In this document: one piece after another, positions 25,212-33,130 of the stretch
How positions within the stretch are numbered: position 1 is the stretch's first letter
Layout of the letters: every line of letters begins with the position of its first letter
Source of the DNA: JAGWBJ01 sp964291465
Lineage (GTDB): Bacteria > Chloroflexota > Dehalococcoidia > Lucifugimonadales > JAGWBF01
Direction: 5' to 3'
Length of the DNA: 64,000 nt
Assembly (NCBI GenBank): GCA_964291465.2
Contig: OZ219928.1
Span: forward strand, 1 to 64,000
Program-made: the position numbers and the translations under genes
Notes under the pieces: generated by a model
Told to the model about the DNA's origin: nothing
Database searches by the model: none
What the model saw: the letters and a program-made list of their open reading frames with translations, nothing else

Positions 25212-26645
25212 CTAGGCCAGCTGGTACTCCCGGGTGGAGACGATGAGCTGGAGGACTTCTTTGATCCGCTGGTCGGAGACCCGTCCCTCGTGGGCGCCGA
25301 GGTCCGCCTCGCCCAGCCGCCGGGCGTGCTCCACCACCTCGCTCCGCGTATCGTCGGACAGGGTGATGGGGCCTATGATGTCGAGGCAGGCGTCCACCAG
25401 CCCCTCGGCGGTGAACCGGTCCCCCTGGCCCCGGACCCGATCGATGATGGCCCGGATGCCGGGCTTGTCCACGTCGTCGAGCTGCCTGGTGGCGAAGTTG
25501 ACCCGGTCCACCAGGGCCCCCGTGTTGATCCATTCCGTCCCCGTATGCCAGCCCTCGACGCTGGGGGGGTCCAGGAGCGCTTGGCCCATGAAGTCGGTCT
25601 GCATGGCCAGGTCGATGTCCTCGAACTCGGGGAGCACGTGGCCGCCGGCCATGCGGACGGTGCCCACCACCAGCTCCGTGGGGCTCTTGACCTTGGCGAA
25701 CCGGGCGTCCTTGAAGAAGTCGGAGTTGAACAGCACCCGAAGCATGGACCGGATGTCGTACCGGCTCTGGAAGAAGGTGTCCACCAGAGCCTGGATTGCC
25801 TCGGCGTCCCTGGGGGGCACCGTCTGCCAGGCGGGCACCTGGGGCTCGTCGGCGACGAAGAAATTGTACAGGTGCCGGGAGACGAACCGGGCGGTGGCCT
25901 CCTGCCGGCAGATGATGTCTATGATGTCGTTGCCGTTGAACCGGCCCTCGTGGCCCAGGAACAGCTTGCCGGTGTCATCGTGGTCGTCGGCGTTGTACTC
26001 GAAATGCCAGTCCAGCTTCCCGTAGGGCCAGTTGGAGCACCGGGTGACCCGGGCGGTGTGCATGTCCGAGTTCTGGATGGACCAGCCGGTGAAGGCCCTG
26101 GACGCCTCGTAGACATCCTGCTCGGTGTAGTTGCCCACGCCCATGGAGAACAGCTCCAGGAGCTCCCGGCCGTAGTTCTCGTTGGGGGCGTCCTTGTGGC
26201 TGTCCTTGTTGTCCAGCCAGTAGAGCATGGCAGGGTCCCTGGACATCTCCACCAGCAGCCCGTCGAAGGGACCCATCCCGTGACGGTAGAAGGTCTCGAT
26301 CTGCTGGAGGACGAGCTTGATCTGGTTGATCTTGCCGCAGCTGGTAGCGAACACGTGGTGCCAGAGCAGCGCGACCTTCTCCTCCAGGGGCCGGCGGGTG
26401 TTGATCATCCGGTGCAGCCAGTAGGTCTGGCCGCTCTCGTTGTACATGGTGCTGTTGATGTCCACGTGGTACCGGCGCATCAGGTAAGCGTCGCTGGCGG
26501 GGAGGGGGGGCTCCGTGGGCGACAGCAGCTCCTCCACCGCCGCCTCGTATCCCATGTCCAGGTAGCCCTCCAGCTCCTCTCGCGTGGCGCCGAAGCCGGC
26601 TCGGCGCAGCAGGTGTGCCATTAGAGCAACGTCATTGTCCGCCAT
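25212..26645 (-). CDS. DUF1800 family protein
   Basis: A 477-residue DUF1800 protein. The N-terminal HLLRRAGFGATREELEGYL, LLWHHVFATSCGKINQ, NENYGRELLELFSMGVGNYTE and FLGHEGRFNGNDIIDIICRQ are family landmarks. Most relatives are exported and paired with a DUF1501 gene; here no signal peptide and no DUF1501 neighbour are seen. Function is unknown. It has its own promoter. Confidence 0.92.
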   Translation of the reverse strand: MADNDVALMAHLLRRAGFGATREELEGYLDMGYEAAVEELLSPTEPPLPASDAYLMRRYHVDINSTMYNESGQTYWLHRMINTRRPLEEKVALLWHHVFATSCGKINQIKLVLQQIETFYRHGMGPFDGLLVEMSRDPAMLYWLDNKDSHKDAPNENYGRELLELFSMGVGNYTEQDVYEASRAFTGWSIQNSDMHTARVTRCSNWPYGKLDWHFEYNADDHDDTGKLFLGHEGRFNGNDIIDIICRQEATARFVSRHLYNFFVADEPQVPAWQTVPPRDAEAIQALVDTFFQSRYDIRSMLRVLFNSDFFKDARFAKVKSPTELVVGTVRMAGGHVLPEFEDIDLAMQTDFMGQALLDPPSVEGWHTGTEWINTGALVDRVNFATRQLDDVDKPGIRAIIDRVRGQGDRFTAEGLVDACLDIIGPITLSDDTRSEVVEHARRLGEADLGAHEGRVSDQRIKEVLQLIVSTREYQLA

Positions 26646-26685
26646 CGGTGAAGCTCCTCGTTACGGGCTGTTCTGTGACCATGCT

Positions 26686-26714
26686 ATGGTACCAAGAGGG
26701 CCCGGCGTTGGCAA
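26686..26714 (-). promoter_or_regulatory. Promoter of the DUF1800 gene
   Basis: On the minus strand TTGCCA (26714-26709), 17 bases, TACCAT (26691-26686), then 41 bases to the ATG. Confidence 0.5.
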
Positions 26715-26745
26715 CACGGGGCCTCTAGCCGGGCTCCCCAGGCCG

Positions 26746-27645
26746 TCAGGCCAGCTCCTTGCCGTAACGCTCGGTCCAGAAGTCGGCGATGTCCGTCCTG
26801 CGGGCGAACCACACGTCGGGGAACCGCCGGGCGTACTCCAGGAACATCTGGAGGCCCTTGGCGGGTCCCGGCCTTCCGATGATCCTGTCGTGGAGGCCCA
26901 CGGACATCATCCTGGGGTGGGTCGCGCCCTCCCGGTAGAGGATGTCGAAGCTGTCCCGGAGGTACTGGAAGAACTGCTCACCGGTGGAAAGGGTGCCCCG
27001 GAAGAAGCGCACGTCGTTGTTGTCCAGGGTGTAGGGGACGATGCACAGGGGCTTGCCGTCGACGCGGACGAAGTAGGGCAGGTCGTCGTTGAACTCGGTG
27101 CACTCGAATGTGAAGCCCTCGTCCATCAGGATGCGCCGGGTGTTGAAGCTGCGCAGGTACCTGCAGAACCAGCCCCGCATCCGGAAGCCCGACGCCTCCT
27201 GGACCGCCTGGACGGTCCGGCGGATCTGGTCGCGCTCGAACTCGGGGGGCATGTCCCAGTGGGCCTCCCACCTGTAGCCGTGGCCCACCAGGTCGTGCCC
27301 CAGGTTGGTGAACTCCCTGGCCGCCTGGGGGTTCCGCTCGATGGCCCGCCCGCAGGCGAAGATGGTGCCCTGGACGCCGTACTCCTCCAGCAGCCGCAGG
27401 ATGCGCCACACCCCGGCCCGGCTGCCGTACTCGAAGATGGACTCCAGGCCGAAGCTGCGCTGGTCCAGAGGGTGGGGGTAGAAGTCGCCGGAGGTCTCCC
27501 GCTGGGGGTCTCCGTCCATGATGTTGAACTCCGCCCCAGCCTCGTAGTTCAAGACCATGTTCACGGCGATTCGGGCCCCGTTGGGCCACTCTACCTTGGG
27601 AACGTCCTTGCCGTAGCCAATGAAGTCCCTGGGCGCCTCGGTCAT
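26746..27645 (-). CDS. Polysaccharide deacetylase family protein (PuuE/HpPgdA-like)
   Basis: A 299-residue NodB-fold deacetylase of the branch that includes allantoinase PuuE and Helicobacter PgdA. NMVLNYEAGAEFNIMDGD, the metal-site segment GHGYRWEAHWDM and HDRIIGRPGPAKG near the end fit this branch rather than chitin deacetylases. The ATG at 27645 is preceded by GAGGAGGGG; the longer frame to 27732 lies across the promoter and is rejected. It is probably cytoplasmic, acting on an amide or N-acyl substrate that cannot be named. Confidence 0.9.
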   Translation of the reverse strand: MTEAPRDFIGYGKDVPKVEWPNGARIAVNMVLNYEAGAEFNIMDGDPQRETSGDFYPHPLDQRSFGLESIFEYGSRAGVWRILRLLEEYGVQGTIFACGRAIERNPQAAREFTNLGHDLVGHGYRWEAHWDMPPEFERDQIRRTVQAVQEASGFRMRGWFCRYLRSFNTRRILMDEGFTFECTEFNDDLPYFVRVDGKPLCIVPYTLDNNDVRFFRGTLSTGEQFFQYLRDSFDILYREGATHPRMMSVGLHDRIIGRPGPAKGLQMFLEYARRFPDVWFARRTDIADFWTERYGKELA

Positions 27646-27703
27646 GGCCCCTCCTCTCGCATGGGGCCCGGGAATGCCCCTCGCGGACGCAACACTCAGC
27701 CGT

Positions 27704-27732
27704 AATCTATGCCACGCCGGGGGCGGAGTCAA
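27704..27732 (-). promoter_or_regulatory. Promoter of the polysaccharide deacetylase gene
   Basis: On the minus strand TTGACT (27732-27727), 17 bases, TAGATT (27709-27704), about 60 bases before the ATG. Confidence 0.6.
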
Positions 27733-27944
27733 GGGCGCGCAACTCCCCCGTCAGTATCGTTCCGCGCGGAGGGCAGTGTAGCGCGGAATCCATCCCCGCC
27801 GGCGACTGCCGGGCCCGGGGCCTTGCGGCGTGGCGTACTTGTGGTAGGGCGCGTGAGATTCCTCGCCGGCGGCTCGGTCCCCTCCATGTCATTTCGAGCG
27901 CAGCGAGAAATCTATCCATGCCGGCGTGGGGGCCCGGCGCGCCG
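27733..27944. repeat. Intergenic repeats between divergent genes
   Basis: No gene. The stretch carries REP-like units: cgttccgcgcggagg near 27,766, ttcctcgccggcggctcgg near 27,860 (nearly shared with 11,240), and tcatttcgagcgcagcgaga near 27,888. Together with the two promoters they fill the 360-base gap between the deacetylase and alcohol dehydrogenase genes. Confidence 0.5.
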
Positions 27945-27973
27945 TTGACAGGGGGTGAGGCATGAGAGATGAT
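27945..27973 (+). promoter_or_regulatory. Promoter of the alcohol dehydrogenase gene
   Basis: A perfect TTGACA (27945-27950), 17 bases, then GATGAT (27968-27973), about 30 bases before the start codon. Confidence 0.45.
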
Positions 27974-28005
27974 AGGCTGCAACTCGCTCCCAGGAGGACC
28001 GCACC

Positions 28006-29097
28006 TTGAAAGCCGCCGTAATGTACGACTACAACACTCCCCTGGTCGTGGAGGACGTGGAGCTGGACGCCCCGAAGGAGGGGGAGGTCCTGATCCGGAC
28101 GGGCGCGGCCGGCGTCTGCCGCAGCGACTACCACTTCATGAAGGGCGAGGCCAAGACCCTGCTGCCCGTCGTCCTGGGCCATGAGGGCTCGGGGACGGTG
28201 GAGGCCGTGGGCCCCGGCGTGTCCACGGTGCAGCCGGGGGACAACGTGATCCTCTCTTTCGTCCCCAACTGCGGCCGCTGCTTCTTCTGCACCACGGGCC
28301 GGGCCAACCTCTGCGACCTCCACGCCGCGACCGCCGGCACGTTGTTCGACGGGACCATGCGGCTGCACAAGGACGGCCAGCGTATCAGCCACTTCGGCAA
28401 GGTGGCCTGCTTCGCCGAGCGCACGGTGGTGCCCGAGAGCGGCTGCATCCCCGTGTCCCAGGACGTGCCCCTGGACGTGGCCGCTCTCATAGGCTGCTCC
28501 GTCACCACTGGGGTGGGGGCCTCGGTCTTCAACGCCCAGATAGAGCCCGGCAGCACGGTGGCCGTAGTGGGCTGCGGCGGCGTCGGGTTGAACGTGATCC
28601 AGGGCGCCAGGCTGCTCAACGCCTCCCAGGTCATCGCCGTGGACATACGCGAGGGGGCGCTGGAGTTCGCCACCAAGTTCGGGGCGACCCACAGCGTCAA
28701 CGCCACGCACCAGGACGCCGTCGCCCGGGTGAAGGAGATAACGGGCGGGCGCGGGGCCGACTACACCTTCGAGGTGTACGGCTCCGCCGACACCGTCGAG
28801 ACCGCCTACGCCATGGCCCGGAAGGGGGGCACGGTGGTGGTGGTGGGAATCGCCCCCGTGGGAGAGAACGCGGGCATCGACGCCGTCTCCCTGGTGCGGG
28901 AGGAGAAGGTGCTCAAGGGGACCTACTACGGCTCGGCCCGCTGCCACGTGGACATGCCCAGGATAGTCGACATGTACCTCTCCCGGCGCCTGGACCTGGA
29001 CGAGCTGATAACCCGCCGCTACGGCCTGGACCAGATAAACGAGGCCTACGAAGACCTGGATGGCGGCGGCATCGGCCGGGGCGTAATCGTCTTCTAG
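28006..29097 (+). CDS. Zn-dependent alcohol dehydrogenase (class III-like MDR)
   Basis: A 363-residue medium-chain dehydrogenase. Catalytic zinc ligands are C38 (GVCRSD) and H59-E60 (GHEGSG). The structural zinc site has C89, C92, C95 and C103 (CGRCFFCTTGRANLC). The NAD(H) fold motif is VVGCGGVGLN. It resembles the benzyl alcohol/formaldehyde dehydrogenase-like branch. The start is TTG at 28006, the only start fitting the GGAGG at about 27,993. A hairpin terminator follows. Confidence 0.93.
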   Translation: MKAAVMYDYNTPLVVEDVELDAPKEGEVLIRTGAAGVCRSDYHFMKGEAKTLLPVVLGHEGSGTVEAVGPGVSTVQPGDNVILSFVPNCGRCFFCTTGRANLCDLHAATAGTLFDGTMRLHKDGQRISHFGKVACFAERTVVPESGCIPVSQDVPLDVAALIGCSVTTGVGASVFNAQIEPGSTVAVVGCGGVGLNVIQGARLLNASQVIAVDIREGALEFATKFGATHSVNATHQDAVARVKEITGGRGADYTFEVYGSADTVETAYAMARKGGTVVVVGIAPVGENAGIDAVSLVREEKVLKGTYYGSARCHVDMPRIVDMYLSRRLDLDELITRRYGLDQINEAYEDLDGGGIGRGVIVF

Positions 29098-29120
29098 GGA
29101 CCGCCTTGGACGGAATTGGC

Positions 29121-29145
29121 AGGGCCCGGCATGCAGCCGGGCCCT
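29121..29145 (+). terminator. Terminator after the alcohol dehydrogenase
   Basis: A perfect 10-bp stem AGGGCCCGGC/GCCGGGCCCT (29121-29130 with 29136-29145) with a 5-base loop, followed by TTGATAT. It ends 13 bases before the next start codon. Confidence 0.6.
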
Positions 29146-29158
29146 TTGATATAGCGTG

Positions 29159-29644
29159 ATGGAAACCGGGCTGGTCGTCAAGAGAGTGGAGTCCGCCGCC
29201 GAGCTGGAGGCCGCCCTCGACCTCCGCATGCGAGTCTTCGTCCGGGAGCAGGGTGTGCCAATCGCGGAGGAGGTCGACGAGCACGACGCCTCCGCCGTGC
29301 ACGTAATCGCCCTGGCCGGCGGCCGGGTGGTGGGAACGGGGAGGGCCGTGTACCCTCCCCCGGCCCCCGCCGGCGGAGGGGCCGGGGATGACCGCGCCCG
29401 GGCCACGTCCGGGCCGGCCAGGATCGGGCGCATGGCGGTGGAGAAGGCGTGGCGGCGGCGCGGGGTAGGCAGCCGGGTGCTGGAGGCCCTGGAGGCCGAC
29501 GCCAGGGGGATGGGCATGGTGGAGGCCGTGCTGGCCGCCCAGACCGGCGCCACCGGCTTCTACGCCTCCCACGGGTATAGGGAGGAGGGGCCCGTGTTCC
29601 CCGACGCCGGCATAGACCACGTCCTGATGAGAAAGCGCCTGTAA
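29159..29644 (+). CDS. GNAT-family N-acetyltransferase (ElaA-like)
   Basis: A 161-residue acetyltransferase. The N-terminus ALDLRMRVFVREQGVPIAEEVDEHD and the acetyl-CoA motif RIGRMAVEKAWRRRGVGSRV are typical of the ElaA/PhnO-like branch, ending YASHGYREEGPVFPDAGIDH. ATG 29159 is chosen; a GTG one codon earlier is possible. No clear promoter lies between it and the upstream terminator, so it may rely on read-through. Substrate unknown. Confidence 0.9.
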   Translation: METGLVVKRVESAAELEAALDLRMRVFVREQGVPIAEEVDEHDASAVHVIALAGGRVVGTGRAVYPPPAPAGGGAGDDRARATSGPARIGRMAVEKAWRRRGVGSRVLEALEADARGMGMVEAVLAAQTGATGFYASHGYREEGPVFPDAGIDHVLMRKRL

Positions 29645-29693
29645 GCCCCGCGCGGAAACGCTGGCGGGGTCCTTTCCCAAGGCGGCGTTGGGG

Positions 29694-30347
29694 CTAACCC
29701 GGGTCGACCGGCTTCCTGGCCAGCACGGCGTACACCGGGTCCTCCATCTCGCCCCTGTCCGGGTTGAGGTACATGCGGGTGATGCCCTCGAAGCTCCCCG
29801 CCTGCTCCATGTAGGCGGCCACGAGCTCCATCCGGTCCCCGTCCCCGCTCATCACCCATATCCTCACGGCCTTGGTGAAGAACATCCGGTTGGAGAAGAT
29901 GACCAGGAAGACCCCGCCGGGCCGGAGCACCCGGCCCACCTCCCGGAACACCTCCACGGGCCGCACCAGGTACTGGATGGACACGGTGATGGCGACCCCA
30001 TCGAAGGACGCGTCGTCGAAGGGCAGGACCGGGTCCCTGTTCAGGTCATGGACCACGTGGGCGTCCAGGTCCGGGTTCCTCTCCATCTCGACCGCGTTCA
30101 GGCCCAGGCCGACCAGACGCGCCTTGGGCAGGTCCCGGGGCCAGTGGGAGCGCCAGCTGCTCATCAGGTCGAGGGCGGTGGGCCCGGCCCCGCCGTCGCC
30201 GGGCGGGAAGACGTCCCGGAACAGCTCCCCGACGGCGGCGATGGCCTGGTCGTCGATGTGGACGACCAGGCGCGGCTCCCTGTAGAAGAGGGCGTCCTCG
30301 TTCTCGTCCTGGCGGATGAAGTGGTCGCTGCGAAAGGGGTTCTGCAT
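29694..30347 (-). CDS. Class I SAM-dependent methyltransferase-like protein
   Basis: A 217-residue protein with the Rossmann methyltransferase layout: ALDLMSSWRSHWP (motif I region, without the usual GxGxG), LDAHVVHDLNRDPVLPFDDASFDGVAITVSIQYLV cut by the motif IV region, and VGRVLRPGGVFLVIFSNRMF (motif VI). The degenerate motif I is common in the methyltransferase-11-like family found beside unrelated genes. Substrate unknown. Confidence 0.8.
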   Translation of the reverse strand: MQNPFRSDHFIRQDENEDALFYREPRLVVHIDDQAIAAVGELFRDVFPPGDGGAGPTALDLMSSWRSHWPRDLPKARLVGLGLNAVEMERNPDLDAHVVHDLNRDPVLPFDDASFDGVAITVSIQYLVRPVEVFREVGRVLRPGGVFLVIFSNRMFFTKAVRIWVMSGDGDRMELVAAYMEQAGSFEGITRMYLNPDRGEMEDPVYAVLARKPVDPG

Positions 30348-30465
30348 ACTCTCGCCTCGCCGTGATGGGACGCGCTCAAGTTTACACGAAAAAACGGCTG
30401 GGGTGGCGTCCCTGCTGTGACACCGTTATGCTGTTATTATGATATCCCAGCTGAGGAGGCACCAC

Positions 30466-30708
30466 ATGCCCGACATAGCCCTCCGCGGCGTCCCCGACGA
30501 GCTGCACCGGGAGCTCAAGTCGGCAGCCATCCGGAACCACCGCAGCCTGAACGGGGAGAGCCTCGCCAGGTTGACCGCCTCGGTCCGAGGCCATCCTGTA
30601 AACCCCGAGGCGCTCCTGGCACGGATACGGCTGCGGCACGAAACCCTCGGAGGGGTCGACCTCGACGAGAAGACCCTGCGAGAGATGCGGGACTCCGGGC
30701 GGCCGTGA
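30466..30708 (+). CDS. FitA-like ribbon-helix-helix antitoxin
   Basis: An 80-residue antitoxin. MPDIALRGVPDELHRELK with RNHRSLNGESLARL is the FitA/Arc-type ribbon-helix-helix fold. ATG 30466 is preferred to 30439 because GGAGG lies just ahead of it. Its TGA overlaps the GTG of the toxin (GTGA). The toxin is broken, so this antitoxin may be an orphan. Confidence 0.85.
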   Translation: MPDIALRGVPDELHRELKSAAIRNHRSLNGESLARLTASVRGHPVNPEALLARIRLRHETLGGVDLDEKTLREMRDSGRP

Positions 30709-31113
30709 TAGTCGTCGATACCAACGTGATGGTCTGTCTCCTGGTGGGTGGACCAGGGGGGAGCAGACGCCGCCCGGCTGTTCAGGCACGAGCCCGAGTG
30801 GGCGGCACCCGTCATCCTCATGAGTGAGCTGCGCAACGTCCTCCTCGGACTCGTGCACTAGGGCGCGCTGCTCCCGGACCAGGCCAAGGCCATGACCGAC
30901 GACGCCGCGGCGGTCCTAGGGGACCGCGTGGCAACGGTGCCGAGCGGCCATGTCTTTGACGTCGCCCTGGAATGCGGTCTCACGGCATACGACGCGGAGT
31001 TCGTAGCTCTGGCCCGGACCATCGGCGTCCCGGTGGCGACCTCGGACAGTGCGGTCCTCCAGGGCGCCGCGGACATGGCCGTGACGCTGCGGGACGCCGT
31101 GGCCCGCCCGTAG
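30705..31113 (+). pseudogene. VapC PIN-domain toxin, disrupted by a frameshift and a stop
   Basis: The gene starts VIVVDTNVMVCLLVGG, a normal PIN N-terminus. The frame then shifts at the G6 run at 30756-30761; with one G removed it continues ADAARLFRHEPEWAAPVILM and SELRNVLLGLVH. A TAG stop follows at 30859-30861. After it the same frame runs GALLPDQAKAMTDDAAAVLG to LTAYDAEFVALARTIGVPVA, the rest of the PIN domain. The frameshift could be a base-calling error, but the stop needs a substitution, so the toxin is probably inactive. Confidence 0.8.
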
Positions 31114-31153
31114 CGCGGGACCTGTCAGAAATATCAAGTATCGGTCCCGATGG

Positions 31154-31414
31154 CTAGGTCCGCCGGTCGACGTCGCGCCGGTGAGCGACTCGGACCACCA
31201 AGACCACGAGCTCTCTGTCGAGCAGCTCATACACAATCCGGTAGTCGCCCACGCGCAGCCGCCTAAGCCCTCGGAGTCCCCCCTTCAGAGGGGTCCCAGC
31301 CAACGGCTGCTCGGCCAGACCATCTACAGCCTGGACCAAACGTCCCCTGGCCGGTTGTGGGACGGCAGCCAGTTCTTTGACCGCGCTGCCCCTAATCTGG
31401 ACCGAGTAGTTCAC
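31154..31414 (-). CDS. RelE/ParE-family toxin
   Basis: An 86-residue RelE-type mRNA interferase. The fold is shown by YSVQIRGSAVKELAAVP, PLKGGLRGLRRLRVGDYRIVYELL and VVRVAHRRDVDRR, with the basic C-terminal residues used in catalysis. The start is GTG at 31414. It overlaps the 3' end of an antitoxin gene by 23 bases, but that antitoxin has lost its N-terminal DNA-binding strand. Confidence 0.88.
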   Translation of the reverse strand: MNYSVQIRGSAVKELAAVPQPARGRLVQAVDGLAEQPLAGTPLKGGLRGLRRLRVGDYRIVYELLDRELVVLVVRVAHRRDVDRRT

Positions 31415-31571
31415 GCCTGACCTCGTCCCAATCCAGAACAGGGTCTGACGGGTCCTGCAGCCGGTCCAATGCCGCCGCGAGGTCGTCGAAATCTTCCACG
31501 TACCGCTCCAGAGCCTGGCGAACCACAGCGGCTCGGCTGCGCTTGAGCTGTGCGGCCGCGACTCTCCACAA
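31392..31571 (-). pseudogene. Truncated ribbon-helix-helix antitoxin of the RelE pair
   Basis: Reading the minus strand up from the TAG at 31392-31394 gives VAAAQLKRSRAAVVRQALER followed by YVEDFDDLAAALDRLQDPS and a tail WDEVRRELLGPD. That is the helical and toxin-binding part of a CopG/RHH antitoxin. The initial beta strand is missing: the frame runs straight into the T-run and hairpin of the terminator behind the collagen-like gene. A TTG at 31571 is the only in-frame start left, giving 59 residues. It may still bind the toxin but probably not DNA. Confidence 0.65.
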
Positions 31572-31612
31572 AAAGCCGCCGCGCCATTCCCGTTTCGCGG
31601 GAATGGCGCGGC
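31570..31612 (-). terminator. Rho-independent terminator of the collagen-like gene
   Basis: A perfect 15-bp stem (31578-31592 with 31598-31612), 5-base loop, then GGC and TTTTT on the minus strand. It lies 50 bases after the stop of the collagen-like gene and abuts the truncated antitoxin. Confidence 0.85.
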
Positions 31613-31661
31613 CTTCTGGGCTCTTCTTTCGGCGGGAGCGCCGTAGTCTAACGAGAGCTCG

Positions 31662-32759
31662 CTAGTTTACGCTGGCGCATACGGCGTAGACGGTGAGGGT
31701 CCAATTGCCAGATACACTACCACCGGCCTCCACGGCACTCGCCCTCCACCCCTTCGGGACCTCGCCGGGGACTCCATCCGGACGCGTGTCCACTATGACC
31801 ACGTTTCCGCTGATGTCACTCACCATCGCTCCACCGGCGATCGCGGACAGATCGTCGTTGTCCGTCTCGCACTGTACGATCAGCCCCATCTTATTGTCGC
31901 TGTTCGACTCGCTCACTGCGCTCTTGATTACCAGGTTCGATATCCCGGGTTCGCCCTGTATGCCCTGGGGACCGAAAGGCCCCGCAGGTCCCTGGGGTCC
32001 CGCATTTCCGCGCAGCCCCGTCGGCCCCTGGTCACCCTTGTCGCCCTGCGGCCCCTGGGGCCCCACGGGTCCCTGTGGCCCCTGGTCGCCCGTGTCGCCC
32101 TTATCACCTAGGGCTCCCTGCGGTCCCTGTGGTCCCTGTGGTCCCTGTGGTCCCTGCGGACCCTGGGGTCCCGTGTCGCCCTTATCGCCCTTCTCTCCGA
32201 TGGGGCCCTGAGAACCGGTCGGTCCCTGCTCACCCTTGGGCCCCTGCGGGCCGCCCGGGTCACCCGGGACTCCCTGAATCCCCTGCGGGCCGGTCTCGCC
32301 CTGGGGGCCCTCCGCCCCTTGGGGACCCTGCTCGCCCTGGGGACCGGGGTCACCCCGGGGTCCCTGGGGACCCTGGTCGCCGGTATCACCCTGGGGGCCC
32401 CTCTCACCCTGGGGGCCGGGGTCGCCCCGGGGTCCCTGGGGGCCGCCGGGGTCGCCCTTTTCTCCTTGAGGGCCCGCCGGGCCTTCAGGTCCTTCAGGTC
32501 CCACGGGGCCTTCGGGCCCTTCCGGTCCCGCGGGTCCCGGAGGCCCTTCCGGTCCGTCGTCACCCTGGGGGCCCGGCTCGCCCTGAGGGCCGGCCGGCCC
32601 TTGCGGACCCGCGTCTCCCTGAGGGCCGAGGCCGCCCTGGTCGCCCTGGGGCCCCGCACAGGCGGCGGCCACAAACACCACGACGACTGTAAAAGCCAAG
32701 GCTCTGAGACACCACCAGAGGGCTCCCGGTGACTTCCAATTATTCGAAATGACTCTCAC
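31662..32759 (-). CDS. Collagen-like (Gly-X-Y) repeat lipoprotein
   Basis: A 365-residue surface protein. A charged N-terminus and hydrophobic helix (LRALAFTVVVVFVAAAC) end in a lipobox-like Cys34, so it is probably a lipoprotein. Residues 36-271 are about 78 Gly-X-Y triplets, mostly GPQ, GDP, GEK and GDK, with a few breaks such as GDPGGPQ. The last 93 residues form a globular tip (SNLVIKSAVSESNSDNKMG to TLTVYAVCASVN). GTG 32759, behind AGAGGTGAG, is chosen because an earlier GTG at 32783 lies within the promoter. Repetitive composition makes it prone to length change. Role perhaps adhesion; inferred. Confidence 0.88.
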   Translation of the reverse strand: MRVISNNWKSPGALWWCLRALAFTVVVVFVAAACAGPQGDQGGLGPQGDAGPQGPAGPQGEPGPQGDDGPEGPPGPAGPEGPEGPVGPEGPEGPAGPQGEKGDPGGPQGPRGDPGPQGERGPQGDTGDQGPQGPRGDPGPQGEQGPQGAEGPQGETGPQGIQGVPGDPGGPQGPKGEQGPTGSQGPIGEKGDKGDTGPQGPQGPQGPQGPQGPQGALGDKGDTGDQGPQGPVGPQGPQGDKGDQGPTGLRGNAGPQGPAGPFGPQGIQGEPGISNLVIKSAVSESNSDNKMGLIVQCETDNDDLSAIAGGAMVSDISGNVVIVDTRPDGVPGEVPKGWRASAVEAGGSVSGNWTLTVYAVCASVN

Positions 32760-32786
32760 AATCTCACCTCTTTTGACTCCCACGCT

Positions 32787-32815
32787 AAAATACTACTCCT
32801 GTAACACAATGTCAA
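32787..32815 (-). promoter_or_regulatory. Promoter of the collagen-like gene
   Basis: On the minus strand a perfect TTGACA (32815-32810), 17 bases, TATTTT (32792-32787). Its position rules out the upstream GTG at 32783 as the translation start. Confidence 0.65.
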
Positions 32816-32861
32816 GTAAGAAATCGCGGTTGGGGCAGGCCGTCTTTCGGGTTGGTTTCCC

Positions 32862-32890
32862 TTGGCCTCATGCTCCTCTTTTGATACAAT
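32862..32890 (+). promoter_or_regulatory. Promoter of the thi operon
   Basis: TTGGCC (32862-32867), 17 bases, TACAAT (32885-32890). The transcript would begin about 10 bases before the TPP riboswitch. Confidence 0.55.
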
Positions 32891-32904
32891 TACCGCAGCG
32901 GTTA

Positions 32905-33000
32905 GCGAGCCGGGAGCTTGGGCGAGCCAGGCTGAGAGGGTGGCCAGTACGCGTCACCGACCGTACATACCTGATCCGGGTAATGCCGGCGAAGGGAAGG
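32905..33000 (+). ncRNA. TPP riboswitch (THI element)
   Basis: The conserved blocks are plain: GGCTGAGAGGG at 32930-32940 and ACCTGATCCGGGTAATGCCG with the following GCGAAGGGAA at 32969-32999. They form the pyrimidine- and pyrophosphate-sensing arms of the thiamine pyrophosphate aptamer. Downstream, CCCGGC/GCCGGG (33089-33094 with 33108-33113) around a loop containing TTTTTT could belong to the expression platform just ahead of the ribosome site AAGGAG. It would switch off thiGES when TPP is plentiful. Confidence 0.93.
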
Positions 33001-33130
33001 TTGGTTGGAAGGCACCCGCCGCCAGCTCCTCTACCCCCCATAGGCGGACGCCCCGGGGGAGCCCCGGTTCACCGGCCGGAGTAGGGAGCCCGGCGGCCTT
33101 CTTTTTTGCCGGGACGTAAGGAGCGGCGCC

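Noticed and set aside
30859..30861. TAG in the VapC frame read as pyrrolysine
   Set aside because: No sign of pyrrolysine machinery, no precedent in PIN toxins, and the gene is already frameshifted; decay is simpler.
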